DNA from: Streptacidiphilus melanogenes
GTDB taxonomy: Bacteria > Actinomycetota > Actinomycetes > Streptomycetales > Streptomycetaceae
DNA: 64,000 nt
Assembly: GCF_000787835.1 (NCBI RefSeq)
Contig: NZ_BBPP01000019.1
Span: 74,804 to 138,803 of the forward strand
Direction: 5' to 3'
In this document: in pieces, positions 28,093 to 39,687 of the stretch
Layout: the number at the start of each line of letters is the position of its first letter
Position numbering within the stretch: position 1 is the first letter of the stretch
Translations under genes and position numbers: made by a program
Notes under the pieces: model-generated
What the model saw: the letters and a program-made list of their open reading frames with translations, nothing else
Databases searched by the model: none
What the model was told of the DNA's origin: nothing

Positions 28093-28701
28093 ATGGTGAA
28101 GGTCGGACTGACGGGCGGCATCGGCGCGGGCAAGAGCGCGGTGTCCGCGCTGCTCGCGGAGCTGGGCGCGGTGATCGTGGACGCGGATCTGATCGCGCGC
28201 GAGGTCGTCGCGCCCGGGACCGAGGGCCTCGCCGCCGTCGTCGCCGAGTTCGGCGACGACGTGCTGGCGGCGGACGGCTCCCTCGACCGGCCGAAGCTGG
28301 GAGCGGTCGTCTTCGCCGATCCGGCGAGGCTCGCCGCGCTCAACGCGATCGTGCACCCGCTGGTCGGGCGCCGGTCCGCCGAGCTGGAGGCCGCCGCGGG
28401 GCCCGACGCCGTCGTCGTCCACGACGTGCCGCTGCTCGCCGAGAACGGCCTTGCGCCGCTCTACGACGTGGTCGTCGTCGTGGACGCCGCTGACGAGACG
28501 CGGGTGCGGCGGCTGGTCGAGCTGCGCGGCATGGCCGAGGCGGACGCCCGCGCGCGGATGGCCGCGCAGGCCACCCGCGAGGCGCGGCTCGCCGTCGCGG
28601 ATCTGGTGATCGACAACGACGGGCCGCTGGAGCGGCTCGCGCCGCAGGTCCGCGAGGTGTGGGAGAAGCTGACCGGCTACCGGCCCGAGACGGCGTCCTA
28701 G
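28093..28701 (+). CDS. coaE: Dephospho-CoA kinase
   Basis: The product is 202 residues and phosphorylates the 3'-OH of dephospho-CoA, the last step of coenzyme A synthesis. The P-loop [13 protein letters not shown] (about 5-17), the [11 protein letters not shown] substrate segment and [10 protein letters not shown] are intact. TAGGTT ends seven bases before the ATG and no ribosome binding site is visible, so a leaderless mRNA is likely. Longer in-frame starts only read through the MMPL gene. It converges on treZ. Confidence 0.96.
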   Translation: MVKVGLTGGIGAGKSAVSALLAELGAVIVDADLIAREVVAPGTEGLAAVVAEFGDDVLAADGSLDRPKLGAVVFADPARLAALNAIVHPLVGRRSAELEAAAGPDAVVVHDVPLLAENGLAPLYDVVVVVDAADETRVRRLVELRGMAEADARARMAAQATREARLAVADLVIDNDGPLERLAPQVREVWEKLTGYRPETAS

Positions 28702-28752
28702 GCGGAGCCCGCGTCCTCGGCAGAGCCCTGCGCGTCGGGCGGGGGCCCTGGC

Positions 28753-30597
28753 TCAGGCAGAACCCTGGCTCTGGGCGGAGGTTGAGACCCCCGCGCCCCT
28801 GAGCTCGCCCGGGGACTGGGCGCGGAGCACGGTCACCGCGGGCGGGAACTGCGCGAGCACCGTCCCGCCGGACAGCGGCAGTTCGTGCCGCGCCCCGGTT
28901 CCGGTGGAGAGGTCGACGCCGACGACCAGCTCGCCGCGACGCAGCACGAGCCAGCGCTCCGTCTCGCTGTAGTGGACCTCGGCGGGCCCGTGGGCGAGCG
29001 GGCGCAGCCGGATCAGGCGGCGGTACCAGTCGAGCAGCGCGGCGTGGCCGCCGCCGGCCTGCTCGGGCTGGGACCAGTCGAGCCGGGAGCCGGTGAAGGT
29101 CGAGTCCGCCTGCGGGTCGGGGACCTCCTCCGGCTTCCAGCCGTGCTCGGCGAACTCGCGACGGCGGCCCTCACGGACGGCCCTCGCCAGCGCCGGGTCC
29201 TGGTGGTCGGTGAAGTACATCCAGGGCGTCGTCGCCCCCCACTCCTCGCCCATGAACAGCATCGGCGTGAACGGGGACAGCAGCACCAGCGCCGCACCCG
29301 CCGCCAGGCGTTCGAGCGTCAGCGAGGAGGCGAGGCGGTCGCCGCGGGCGCGGTTGCCGATCTGGTCGTGGGTCTGGGCGTAGCCGAACAGCCGGTGTGC
29401 GGGGATGCGCGCCGGGTCGAGGCGTCGGCCGTGGGTCCGGCCGCGGAAGCTGGACCAGGTGCCGTCGTGGAAGTAACCGTGGGAGAGGGTCTTGGCCACG
29501 GCCTGGAGCGGGCGTTCGGCGAAGTCGGCGTAGTAGCCCTGGTCCTCGCCGGTCAGCGCCGCGTGCAGGGCGTGGTGGAAGTCGTCGCTCCACTGCGCGG
29601 AGAGCCCGATGCCCCCGGCCTCGCGGGCGGTGATCAGCCGCGGGTCGTTGAGGTCCGACTCGCCCACGAGGAAGAGCGGCCGCCCGGTGCGCTCGGCCAG
29701 CTCGTCGACGGCGGCGGCCAGCTCCTCCAGGAAGGTCAGCGCCCGGTCGTCGACGAGCGCGTGCACAGCGTCCAGCCGCAGTCCGTCGATCCGGTAGTCG
29801 CGCAGCCAGGCCAGGGCGCTGCCGACGAAGTAGCCGCGGACCTCGTCGGAGCCGGGCGCGTCCAGGTTCACCGCCGAGCCCCAGGGGGTCTGGTGACGGT
29901 CGGTGAAGTAGGGCCCGTAGGCGGGCAGGTGGTTGCCGGAGGGCCCGAGGTGGTTGTGCACCACGTCGAGGATCACGCCGAGGCCGTGCGCGTGGGCGGC
30001 GTCGACCAGGCGCTTGAGTGCCTCGGGTCCGCCGTAGGGCTCGTGGACGGCCCACGGCGCCACCCCGTCGTAGCCCCAGCCATGGCGGCCGGGGAAGGGG
30101 CAGACCGGCATCAGCTCGATATGGGTCACGCCGAGGTCGGCCAGGTACGGGAGACGGTCGACGACGCCGTCGAAGGTGCCCTCGGGGGTGAACGTGCCGA
30201 CATGCAGCTCGTAGACGACGGCCCCGGCCAGGCCCCGGCCCGGCCAGGCCGGGGTGGTCCAGCGGAAGGCCGCGTGGTCGACCAGCTGTGACAGTCCGTC
30301 CGGTCCGTCGGGCTGGCGTGCCGAGCGCGGGTCGGGGTGGGTCGGGCCGTTGTCGAGGCGGAATCCGTAACGGCTCGCGGCCGGATCGGCCGCCACGCCC
30401 GCCGTCCACCAGCCCGGCCGGGCGGGGTCCGGCCGCATGGCGTGCACGGTCCCGTCGACCTCCACCTCCACGCGCGCGTGGTCGGGCGCCCAGACGGCGA
30501 ACCGGTGCGGACGGCGCGCACGGGGCGGTGCGGACGGCGCTGACTGCGCGGACGGTGCGGACGGCACGGGGGGCGCGGGCGGCACGGGTGTCGGCAT
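28753..30597 (-). CDS. treZ: Malto-oligosyltrehalose trehalohydrolase
   Basis: The product is about 614 residues and a GH13 enzyme that releases trehalose from maltooligosyltrehalose made by TreY. An N-terminal beta domain (RFAVWAPDHARVEVEVDG) precedes the catalytic barrel with IELMPVCPFPGRHGWGYDG, the nucleophile in YRIDGLRLDAVHAL and the acid/base in FLVGESDLNDP. QWSDDFHHALH is also diagnostic for TreZ. The ATG is chosen for the AGGAAGG site before it. A GTG 12 codons upstream, in a GTGA overlap with the treY stop, is nearly as good and would couple the two genes. Confidence 0.95.
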   Translation of the reverse strand: MPTPVPPAPPVPSAPSAQSAPSAPPRARRPHRFAVWAPDHARVEVEVDGTVHAMRPDPARPGWWTAGVAADPAASRYGFRLDNGPTHPDPRSARQPDGPDGLSQLVDHAAFRWTTPAWPGRGLAGAVVYELHVGTFTPEGTFDGVVDRLPYLADLGVTHIELMPVCPFPGRHGWGYDGVAPWAVHEPYGGPEALKRLVDAAHAHGLGVILDVVHNHLGPSGNHLPAYGPYFTDRHQTPWGSAVNLDAPGSDEVRGYFVGSALAWLRDYRIDGLRLDAVHALVDDRALTFLEELAAAVDELAERTGRPLFLVGESDLNDPRLITAREAGGIGLSAQWSDDFHHALHAALTGEDQGYYADFAERPLQAVAKTLSHGYFHDGTWSSFRGRTHGRRLDPARIPAHRLFGYAQTHDQIGNRARGDRLASSLTLERLAAGAALVLLSPFTPMLFMGEEWGATTPWMYFTDHQDPALARAVREGRRREFAEHGWKPEEVPDPQADSTFTGSRLDWSQPEQAGGGHAALLDWYRRLIRLRPLAHGPAEVHYSETERWLVLRRGELVVGVDLSTGTGARHELPLSGGTVLAQFPPAVTVLRAQSPGELRGAGVSTSAQSQGSA

Positions 30598-30629
30598 ACC
30601 CGCCTTCCTACCCGGCCCGGAGGTCGCCG

Positions 30630-32978
30630 TCACAGCCGGGAGAGCAGCGCGACGGGCAGCCGGTCGAGCAGTTCGGCCAGCGGCACGGCGCCGGTGAGGC
30701 CCTGGCGGCCGGTCAGGGCCTCGGTCCAGACACCCTCCGGGAGGGTGAGCGTCGCGTCGCGCCAGCCGCCCGCGCGGGCGAGGACGTACGGCAGACGGGT
30801 GACGACGGTCAGCAGCGACTCGTCGCGCAGGAAGGCGAGGGCGTGGGGGGAGGGTGTCGCCCAGGCGGAGTAACCGGCCTTCGGATCCAGGCCGGCGCGC
30901 AGGCGCAGGGCCGCTCGGGTGAGTGCCGCCTTCTCGGCGGCGAGGCTGCCGGCCGGTGCCTCCGGGGGCGGGAAGGTGACGATGCCGCGGTTGTCCGGGT
31001 CGACGAGTGTGTACAGCGGGAACTCGCTGCCCTGGTAGAGGTCCGGTGCTCCCGGCATGGTCAGGTGGAGCAGCGCCGCACTGAGCGTGTTGACGCGGGC
31101 GTGGGGGGCGAGGCGGGCCGCGAAGGCGCTGATGCGGGCGGCCAGGGCCGGTTCCGCGGGGAGGGAGAGTGCGAGCGCGCGGACCGCGTCCTCGTAGTCC
31201 GGGTCGGGATCGGTCCAGCTGGTGCGGAGCTTCGCCTCACGGACGGACTTGAGGGCGACGGCGCCCAGCCGCTCGCCGTCGATCGGCCAGGCCGCGAGCG
31301 CGGTCTGGCAGACCAGGTCCTCGGCGTCCCGGTCCTGCGGCAGGCCGCCGCCGGGAGCGAGCGCGGACCAGGCCGCGCGTTCGCCCGACCACTCCTCGGG
31401 CAGCTCGGCCAGGACCGCGAGGCGGGCGCGGGCGTCCGCGCTGCGCTTGGTGTCGTGCGTGGAGAGCGCCGTCATCGTGGCGGGCCAGTCGCGGGCGATG
31501 CGGGCGCAGTAGCTGTGGAACTCCTCGGGGCTGACGCCCGGGTGGGCCGGGTCGCCGCCCACCTCGTTGAGCGAGAGCAGCGGGTGGTGCCGGTAGAAGG
31601 CGGTGTCCTCGACGCCTTTCGCGGCCACGGCAGCGGCCGTCTGGGCGAAGCGGGCGCGCAGCGACGTGGGGGAGCCGGGGCCCAGCAGCAGCTGCTTGAC
31701 CAGCGCGGCCGTCGCCGCGAAGGGCGCGGGCACGAGGGCCTCGTCCGGCTCGGCGCGCAGGGCGGCCACGTCGGCGTCCGGGAGCGGTTCGCCCGGCACG
31801 GGGTACGGGCGGTAGCGGGGGAAGGCCGCCAGCAGGCCGGCCACGGCCGCGCGGACCGCCCACGCCGGATGGTCGCTGCGCGCGGGATCGCCGGCGCAGG
31901 CGGCCTCGACCTCCCGCACCAGCCGGGCGACCTCGGTGTCGAGCTCGCCCTCGGGGCGTGTCAGCTCGGTGCGCCCGCGCAACGCGGCCGCCGTGGCCTG
32001 CGCCGCCGGCGGGCGCAGCGCACGGACCACGCCCGCGCCGTCGGTCAGCACGCCGTCGATCTGCCGCAGTGCGTCGTACCCCGTCGTGCCGGCGCAGGGC
32101 CAGTCGGCGGGCAGGGTCTCCGGGCCCGTGAGGATCTTCTCCACGACCACGTGGGCGCCGCCGGTGGCCTCGCGCAGCCGCCGCAGGTACCCGCGCGGGT
32201 CGGCGAGGCCGTCCGGGTGGTCCACCCGGAAGCCGTCCAGCACGCCGTCGGCGTGCAGACGCAGCAGCAGCGCGTGCGTGGCGTCGAAGACCTCGGGCAG
32301 CTCCACGCGGACGGCTATCAGGTCGTTGACGGTGAAGAACCGCCGGTAGTTGAGCTCGGTGTCCGCGAGCCGCCACCAGGCCGGTCGGTACCACTGCCTG
32401 CGCAGCAGCTCCGGCAGCGGCAGCGACTCCGTGCCCGGCCGCAGCGGGAAGACGTGCGGGCCGTACCGCAGCACCCGTTCCTCCCCGTCCGGACCCTCGT
32501 TCGAGGCCAGGCTGAAGCCGCCGTCGGCGAGGACGGCGCCGAGCCGGTCGCCGAGGACGGGCAGCAGAACCCGTCCCCCCTGCGCGGTCCAGTCGATGTC
32601 GAACCAGGCCGCAGACGGCGAGGCCGGGCCCTCGCGCAGCGCCTGCCACAGGGCCCGGTTCAGGTGCAACGGGGTGGGGGCGGCCATGTGGTTGGGCACG
32701 ATGTCCGCGATCAGGCCCAGCCCGTGGGCCCGGGCGCGCTCGGCGAGGGCCCGCAGGCCGGTCTCGCCACCCAGCTCGGCGCTGATTCGGCCGTGGTCCA
32801 CCACGTCGTAGCCGTGCCGCGAGCCCGGCACGGCCTGCAGCACGGGCGAGAGGTGCAGATGCGACACGCCCAGACCGGCGAGGTACGGGACGGCGTCGGC
32901 GGCCTGCGCGAATCCGAAGCCGGGCTGGAGCTGCAGCCGGTAACTGGCCGTGGGGGCCCGTCGCTCTGCATTCGTCAT
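30630..32978 (-). CDS. treY: Maltooligosyl trehalose synthase
   Basis: The product is 782 residues and a GH13 enzyme that isomerises the terminal maltose unit of maltooligosaccharides to trehalose. The start MTNAERRAPTASYRLQLQPGF matches the family's usual N-terminus. YLSPVLQ-like HLHLSPVLQAVPGSRHGYDV, the nucleophile in GFRVDHPDGLADP (near Asp 251), the acid/base in VVVEKILTG and FTALSTHDTKRS-type TALSTHDTKRSADARAR are present. It forms an operon with treZ. Together with glgX it converts glycogen-derived chains to trehalose. Confidence 0.96.
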   Translation of the reverse strand: MTNAERRAPTASYRLQLQPGFGFAQAADAVPYLAGLGVSHLHLSPVLQAVPGSRHGYDVVDHGRISAELGGETGLRALAERARAHGLGLIADIVPNHMAAPTPLHLNRALWQALREGPASPSAAWFDIDWTAQGGRVLLPVLGDRLGAVLADGGFSLASNEGPDGEERVLRYGPHVFPLRPGTESLPLPELLRRQWYRPAWWRLADTELNYRRFFTVNDLIAVRVELPEVFDATHALLLRLHADGVLDGFRVDHPDGLADPRGYLRRLREATGGAHVVVEKILTGPETLPADWPCAGTTGYDALRQIDGVLTDGAGVVRALRPPAAQATAAALRGRTELTRPEGELDTEVARLVREVEAACAGDPARSDHPAWAVRAAVAGLLAAFPRYRPYPVPGEPLPDADVAALRAEPDEALVPAPFAATAALVKQLLLGPGSPTSLRARFAQTAAAVAAKGVEDTAFYRHHPLLSLNEVGGDPAHPGVSPEEFHSYCARIARDWPATMTALSTHDTKRSADARARLAVLAELPEEWSGERAAWSALAPGGGLPQDRDAEDLVCQTALAAWPIDGERLGAVALKSVREAKLRTSWTDPDPDYEDAVRALALSLPAEPALAARISAFAARLAPHARVNTLSAALLHLTMPGAPDLYQGSEFPLYTLVDPDNRGIVTFPPPEAPAGSLAAEKAALTRAALRLRAGLDPKAGYSAWATPSPHALAFLRDESLLTVVTRLPYVLARAGGWRDATLTLPEGVWTEALTGRQGLTGAVPLAELLDRLPVALLSRL

Positions 32979-33112
32979 ACGTACACGCCTACCCCACCCC
33001 GCCGGAGCGCACGACCCGGGCCGGACAATCGGCCGAACCCGCGCCGCTTGTGTGCCGGGCTCGGACAGTGGGCACGGACACGGCCCGGACGGTGCAGATC
33101 GGACGGTGCAGC

Positions 33113-35239
<2,127 letters not shown>

Positions 35240-35596
35240 GGTCCTCAACCAATCCTGCTCGGTGGTGGTGCTGGGTCGAACGCGCGGTGGGCCCTCAAGG
35301 GGTCATGCCCGGACCGACGGTTCGTCATGTCCGAGTGCATCGTGACCTAGCACACCGGTTCCCATGAAAGACTTGCCGGTTCTTCGCCCGAACGAGTGTC
35401 TGTTCGTTACCTGTACCGGGGGACGCGACCGTCGCCCGCGCTCGAACTGCTGCGCTGGATTCGGAATTGGCAGTAGTCTTGATCGTCCGGGAGGTCCCGG
35501 ACGGCCCGCATCGGGCCGCTCGGCGCGGTAGCGTGTGGGCGCGGCCGTCGGGTGGCCGAGCGGGGCGTTGCGGGATAGGGACGGTGAACTGAAGGA
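35240..35596. other. Gene-free divergent promoter region
   Basis: About 357 bases between glgX and the HEPN gene with no convincing gene. It holds a TAGTCT -10-like box near 35474, a 20-base perfect palindrome at 35484-35503 and a CGGCCCG-CAT-CGGGCCG hairpin directly after it. Confidence 0.55.
35484..35503 (+). promoter_or_regulatory. Perfect 20-base palindrome before the HEPN gene
   Basis: CGTCCGGGA and TCCCGGACG are separated by two G bases. It falls a few bases after a possible -10 box, near the expected transcript start, so it could be an operator or a 5' hairpin. Confidence 0.45.
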
Positions 35597-36853
35597 ATGG
35601 TGGTCCCCGACGGGGGTGCCCCGGGGAGCGCGGCGCGGGGCGACGCCCCCACCGTGGTGGTCCGCACCGGCTCCGGCCGGACCGTTCCTACGCAGTCAGG
35701 TCCGCTGGAACCCTCGCTCGCCTGGCCCGCCGCCGCCTGGGAGGAGGCCCGGCTGCGCGTCGGCCGCGCGGGCCGCGCCTACGTCTGGCTCAACCTGGTC
35801 GAGCAGCGCCTGCGTTCCGTCGTCGCCGAGGTGCTGCGCCCCGTCTACGAGCCCGCCCACGGCGACGACTGGGTCATCGCCGCCGCCGGCCCCGCCGGCG
35901 AGGAGTGGGTGCAGCGCGCCGGGGCCGTGCGCGAGGTCAGCCGCCGCAAGGGCTACCTGCTCGACCCGGACGACGACGCCCTCGTGGTCTTCCTGACGCT
36001 GCCGCAGCTGCGCGAGCTGATGGTCCAGCACTGGCCGTGCTTCGAGCCGTTCCTGGGCGACCGGCGCGAGATAGAACTGGCGCTGGACGAGCTGGAGGTC
36101 GCCCGGCACGTCGTCTCGCGCAACCGCACGCTCACCGAGAACGTCCTGGCCCAGGCCGAACGCGCTTCCGCGCGGCTGCTGCTCCTGCTCGACGGCGCCG
36201 GCCGCGAGGCCGCCCTGGCGGTCGGCCAGCACGCGCTGCGCGCGCCCGTCGACGCCGTCGAGGAACTGATCGGCGACCGCTACGCCGACGTCATCGGCGT
36301 CCACCCGGACCGGGTCAGGCTCCAGCGCTCCCTGCCCGTCGAGGACCTGCTCGCCGGGGCGCGGCGGCTGGACGCCGTCGGCATCGGTCTCAACCTGCTC
36401 TGCCAGAACTTCACCGGCCGCCGCCTGGTCCAGCTGGCCGACTCGGGTTGCCGCGTCCGGCTGCTCTTCCTCAACCCCGCGAGCAGCGCCCTGCGCCGAA
36501 GAGAACGTGAACTCGGCCTCGGGCGAGGCGAGCTGGGCAAGCAGGTGGAGACGAACATCATGCACGTCCGCCGGGTCCGCTCCCGGCTGCGCGACGGCGG
36601 CGCCTTCGAGATCCGGGTCTACGACGAGCTGCCGCGCGTCTCGGCCTACCTGGTCGACGGCGACGGCCCGGACGGTCTTGCGGTGGTCCAGCCCTACCTG
36701 CGCCGCTCGCGCGGCATGGAGTCGCCGGTCATGGTCCTGCGCGGCGGCTCCGCCGCGCCGCTCTCCCCCGGCCGGGCGCCGGAGCCCGGCCTCTTCCAGG
36801 TCTACCAGGAGGAGTTCGAGGGCGTCTGGGGCGACTCCCGCCCGGTCTCCTGA
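35597..36853 (+). CDS. SAV2148-family HEPN-domain protein
   Basis: The product is 418 residues and matches the streptomycete SAV2148 family. The middle region (about 45-180) is all-helical, as in HEPN domains. Two Arg/His spacings fit the RX4-6H nuclease motif: RELMVQH (Arg 139-His 145) and RPVYEPAH (Arg 81-His 88). I cannot tell which, if either, is catalytic. The C-terminal half has mixed alpha/beta segments (GCRVRLLFLNPASSALRRRE, FEIRVYDELPRVSAYLVDG) resembling proteins that read out nucleic acids or nucleotides. Many HEPN proteins cut RNA. It is followed by a DEDDh exonuclease 94 bases downstream. The biological role is unknown. Confidence 0.8.
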   Translation: MVVPDGGAPGSAARGDAPTVVVRTGSGRTVPTQSGPLEPSLAWPAAAWEEARLRVGRAGRAYVWLNLVEQRLRSVVAEVLRPVYEPAHGDDWVIAAAGPAGEEWVQRAGAVREVSRRKGYLLDPDDDALVVFLTLPQLRELMVQHWPCFEPFLGDRREIELALDELEVARHVVSRNRTLTENVLAQAERASARLLLLLDGAGREAALAVGQHALRAPVDAVEELIGDRYADVIGVHPDRVRLQRSLPVEDLLAGARRLDAVGIGLNLLCQNFTGRRLVQLADSGCRVRLLFLNPASSALRRRERELGLGRGELGKQVETNIMHVRRVRSRLRDGGAFEIRVYDELPRVSAYLVDGDGPDGLAVVQPYLRRSRGMESPVMVLRGGSAAPLSPGRAPEPGLFQVYQEEFEGVWGDSRPVS

Positions 36854-36947
36854 GCGCGGCCGCAGCGGCCCTGACCGGGAACCTGCCCGTCGGCCTGTCA
36901 GTGCCGCACGGGATGATGGTGGCCGACGGGACGAGAGGACGCGCTAG

Positions 36948-37652
36948 ATGAGCTGGTTGCACGACATGCTGGTCGGTTTCGACTTGGAGACCACCGGTAC
37001 CGAGCCGGGCGAGTCACGCATCGTCACGGCCGCGCTGGTGGAGGTCAAGGAGGGCGAGCCGGTCCGCCGCCGGGAGTGGCTGGCCGATCCCGGTGTGGCC
37101 ATCCCGGCGGAGGCGACGGCCGTGCACGGCATCACCACGCGGCAGGCGGTCGCCGAGGGCCGCCCGGCCCAGGACGTGGTCGCGGAGGTGGCGGCCGCGC
37201 TCGTCGCCTACTGGCGGATCGGTATACCCGTGGTGGTCTACAACGCCCCCTTCGACCTGAGCCTGCTCGCCGCGGAGCTGCGGCGGCACGATCTGCCGTC
37301 ACTGGAGCGGCAGTTGGGCGGCGCGGCGGTCGGCCCGGTGGTGGACCCGCTGGTGGTCGACCGGGCGGTGGACAAGTACCGCAAGGGCTCCCGCTCGCTG
37401 GAGAACGCGAGCGCGCTGTACGGCGTGCGCCTCAAGGACGCCCACGAGGCGGGCGCGGACGCGCTGGCCGCGGTCCGGGTCGCGCTGGCCCTGGGGGAGA
37501 AGTACCCGGCGCAGGTCGGCGAGCTCGCTCCGCAGGAGCTGCACGAACGTCAGACCGCGTGGCACGCGGAATGGGCGGCAGGCCTCCAGGCGTGGCTGCG
37601 CAGGGGCAAGGACCCGGAGGCGGTCGTGGACGGGTCCTGGCCCCTGCGGTAG
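36948..37652 (+). CDS. DnaQ-like DEDDh 3'-5' exonuclease
   Basis: The product is 234 residues. Exo I (VGFDLETTGT, Asp/Glu), Exo II (VVYNAPFDLSLLAAEL, Asp) and Exo III (DAHEAGADALAAVRVALAL, His/Asp) are all present, so a two-metal 3'-5' exonuclease is expected. A C-terminal helical tail ends in WLRRGKDPEAVVDGSWPLR. It is a single-domain protein, not fused to polymerase III. It could act in repair proofreading or on RNA ends. GAGAGGA before the ATG supports the start. Confidence 0.93.
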   Translation: MSWLHDMLVGFDLETTGTEPGESRIVTAALVEVKEGEPVRRREWLADPGVAIPAEATAVHGITTRQAVAEGRPAQDVVAEVAAALVAYWRIGIPVVVYNAPFDLSLLAAELRRHDLPSLERQLGGAAVGPVVDPLVVDRAVDKYRKGSRSLENASALYGVRLKDAHEAGADALAAVRVALALGEKYPAQVGELAPQELHERQTAWHAEWAAGLQAWLRRGKDPEAVVDGSWPLR

Positions 37653-37839
37653 CGGCCGAGGACGCCGCGGAGGTCCTGGCAGGGCCGGCGAGGTGATCGC
37701 ATCACCGCGTGCGGATCCCGATGACGAGGGCGGGAACGGGGCTCCGCGCCCGGCGGCGCCCGGCGGCCGGGCCGACGCGGGGCGACCGGCGTCCAACGGT
37801 GCCCCGCACCGACCTGGGCGCACCCGGCCGCAGTTGCGA

Positions 37840-38796
37840 CTACGGGCAGGTGACGACCTGTCCGGCCCAGGAGAGGCCGCCGCCGAAGGCGAAGAGGAGG
37901 ACCGGCGAGCCCGAGGGGAGTTCGCCGGACTCGACGAGCTTGGAGAGCGCCAGCGGCACGGACGCCGCCGAGGTGTTGCCGGAGTCGACGACGTCGCGGG
38001 CGATGACGACGTCGTCGCGCAGGCCGAGCTGCCGCGTGAGGGACTCGATGATGCGCAGGTTCGCCTGGTGGGTGACCACGCCGCCGAGGTCCGCCGGGGT
38101 GAGGCCGGCGCGTGCGCAGGCCTCGCGGGCGATCCTGGGGAGCTCGCTGGTGGCCCAGCGGAACACCGACTGGCCCTCCTGGGCGAAGCGCGGCTGCCAT
38201 GCGCCCATCAGGCGCACCGCGTCGGCGCGCGTCGGGTCGGAGCCCCAGACCACCGGGCCGATGCCGCCCGCGTCCTTCGGGTCGTCCGTCGCGCTGAGCA
38301 CGGCCACGCCCGCGCCGTCGCCCAGCAGGATGCAGGTGCTGCGGTCGGTCCACTCCACCACGTCCGACATCTTCTCCGCGCCGATCACCAGCGCGTGCTT
38401 CGCCGCTCCGGCGCGGAGGGTGTGGTCCGCGGTGGCGAGCGCGGTGCAGAAGCCCGCGCAGCCGTTGTTGAGGTCGAAGCACACGGCCGAGGGGATGCCG
38501 AGCCGGGCGGCGACCTGAGCCGCCGTCGACGGGCAGCGGTCCCGGTTGCTGCAGGTGGCGACGGTGATCAGGCCGATGTCGGAGGGCTCGAGGCCGGAGG
38601 CCGCCAGCGCCTTGGCCGCCGCCTCGGCGGCCATGTCGGCGACCGTCTCCTCCTCTGCGGCGATGCGCCGCGTCACGATCCCCGTCCGCTGCCGGATCCA
38701 CGCGTCGTTCGTGTCGACGAGCTCCTCGAGGTCGAGGTTGGTCAGGACGCGGGAGGGCTGGTAGTGGCCGAGCGCGGTGATGCGGGAACCAGACAC
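37840..38796 (-). CDS. 3-oxoacyl-ACP synthase III (FabH-like)
   Basis: The product is 318 residues and a thiolase-fold condensing enzyme that joins an acyl-CoA to malonyl-ACP. The catalytic triad is complete: Cys 113 in NNGCAGFCTA, His 243 in VTHQANLRI and Asn 274 in DSGNTSAAS. The C-terminal glycine-rich loop FAFGGGLSWAG is typical. It is not near other fab genes but diverges from a TetR regulator and a lipid-type MMPL exporter. That suggests a specialised product rather than bulk fatty acid synthesis. The -10 region (AATATA on the plus strand at 38868-38873) is preceded by an operator-like site. Confidence 0.93.
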   Translation of the reverse strand: MSGSRITALGHYQPSRVLTNLDLEELVDTNDAWIRQRTGIVTRRIAAEEETVADMAAEAAAKALAASGLEPSDIGLITVATCSNRDRCPSTAAQVAARLGIPSAVCFDLNNGCAGFCTALATADHTLRAGAAKHALVIGAEKMSDVVEWTDRSTCILLGDGAGVAVLSATDDPKDAGGIGPVVWGSDPTRADAVRLMGAWQPRFAQEGQSVFRWATSELPRIAREACARAGLTPADLGGVVTHQANLRIIESLTRQLGLRDDVVIARDVVDSGNTSAASVPLALSKLVESGELPSGSPVLLFAFGGGLSWAGQVVTCP

Positions 38797-38877
38797 AGGT
38801 CTTCTCTCCAGGGCTCAAGCGGGGCTGAAGCAGGACGCGAGCAAGAACGCGACGCCCGACTGTCGTGAATATAGCAA

Positions 38878-38889
38878 CCGATCGTTCGG
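38878..38889. promoter_or_regulatory. Operator-like site between the FabH-like gene and tetR
   Basis: CCGATCGTTCGG has CCGA/TCGG arms around a near-symmetric core. It lies directly upstream of the minus-strand TATATT -10 box, in the -10/-35 spacer, where a bound TetR protein would block transcription of the FabH-like gene. Confidence 0.5.
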
Positions 38890-38926
38890 AAGCTAAAGGG
38901 TGGTCGGGTGGGTAGCATGTGCACCC

Positions 38927-39526
38927 ATGAGCCCCAGGAAGTCCGTTGCCGAGACCCGCCTCACCCGGCGGCGCATCGTGGACCGCGGCTTGGAGATCGC
39001 CTCCATGGAGGGGCTGGAGGGCCTGACCATCGGCCGTCTTGCCGCCGACCTCGGGATGAGCAAGGCGGGAGTGATCGGCCACTTCGGCACCAAGGAGACG
39101 CTCCAGCTGGCTGTGGTGGACGAGGCGGCGGACGTGTTCACCCGCGAGGTGCCGGAGCGCGTGCACGACGTTCCCGCCGGGCTGGCGCGGCTGCGGGCGA
39201 TGTGCGAGGCATGGGTCGCCTATCTGGAACGGCACGTGCTGCCGGGTGGCTGCTTCTTCACCGCGGCGGCCACGGAGTTCGACGACCGCGGCGGGCCGGT
39301 CCGTGATGCCATCGCCGGGATGAGCGCCGTCTGGCAGCGGGACCTGCGGATCCAGGCGCGGCTGGCCGTCCACGGCGGGGAGCTGCCCGCCGACACCGAT
39401 GTGGGGCAGCTCGTCTACGACCTCGTCGGGGTCATGCTCGCGCTGAACCACTTCCTCCAGCTCCAGGGAGATCCCGCCGCGCCGCAGCGAGCCCGCCGGT
39501 CGCTGCGCCGGCTGCTGGGCGAGTAG
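38927..39526 (+). CDS. TetR-family transcriptional regulator
   Basis: The product is 199 residues. The N-terminal helix-turn-helix (RLAADLGMSKAGVIGHFGTKETLQLAVVD, about 36-66) is typical. The C-terminal ligand domain carries GGCFFTAAATEFDDRGGPVRDAI, as in the TetR_C_16/TetR_C_6-like families that often sense lipophilic compounds. TAGCAT ends eight bases before the ATG, so the mRNA is nearly leaderless. It diverges from the FabH-like gene and precedes an MMPL exporter. Self-regulation and control of both neighbours is the likely arrangement. Confidence 0.92.
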   Translation: MSPRKSVAETRLTRRRIVDRGLEIASMEGLEGLTIGRLAADLGMSKAGVIGHFGTKETLQLAVVDEAADVFTREVPERVHDVPAGLARLRAMCEAWVAYLERHVLPGGCFFTAAATEFDDRGGPVRDAIAGMSAVWQRDLRIQARLAVHGGELPADTDVGQLVYDLVGVMLALNHFLQLQGDPAAPQRARRSLRRLLGE

Positions 39527-39669
39527 CGCTGAAGTCCGGGTCGAGCGGACCCGGAGGCGGACACCAGGGTCGATCTCCACCCTGAGCAGGAGACGGATCC
39601 ACCCGGGGGACGAGGACGTCCGCCCCCGGGGGCAGGGAAGATGATCCAGGCAGACCTGGGTTGGAACTG

Positions 39670-39687
39670 ACTTGCCGGTCGGCAAGT
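39670..39687 (+). promoter_or_regulatory. Perfect 18-base palindrome over the second MMPL promoter
   Basis: ACTTGCCG and CGGCAAGT face each other across GT. The left arm contains TTGCCG, which with an 18-base spacer and TAGGAT (39696-39701) forms the likely promoter, so the palindrome covers the -35 box. This is the standard layout of a TetR operator. Confidence 0.7.

Noticed and set aside
35370-35380. ACTTGCCGGT, identical to the left half of the palindrome at 39670
   Set aside because: The right half is not symmetrical here, so it is probably a chance half-site.
37692-37706. GGTGATCGCATCACC as a terminator between the exonuclease and FabH-like genes
   Set aside because: The six-base stem is too weak in this genome and has no T-run. 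No convincing terminator was seen in the gap.
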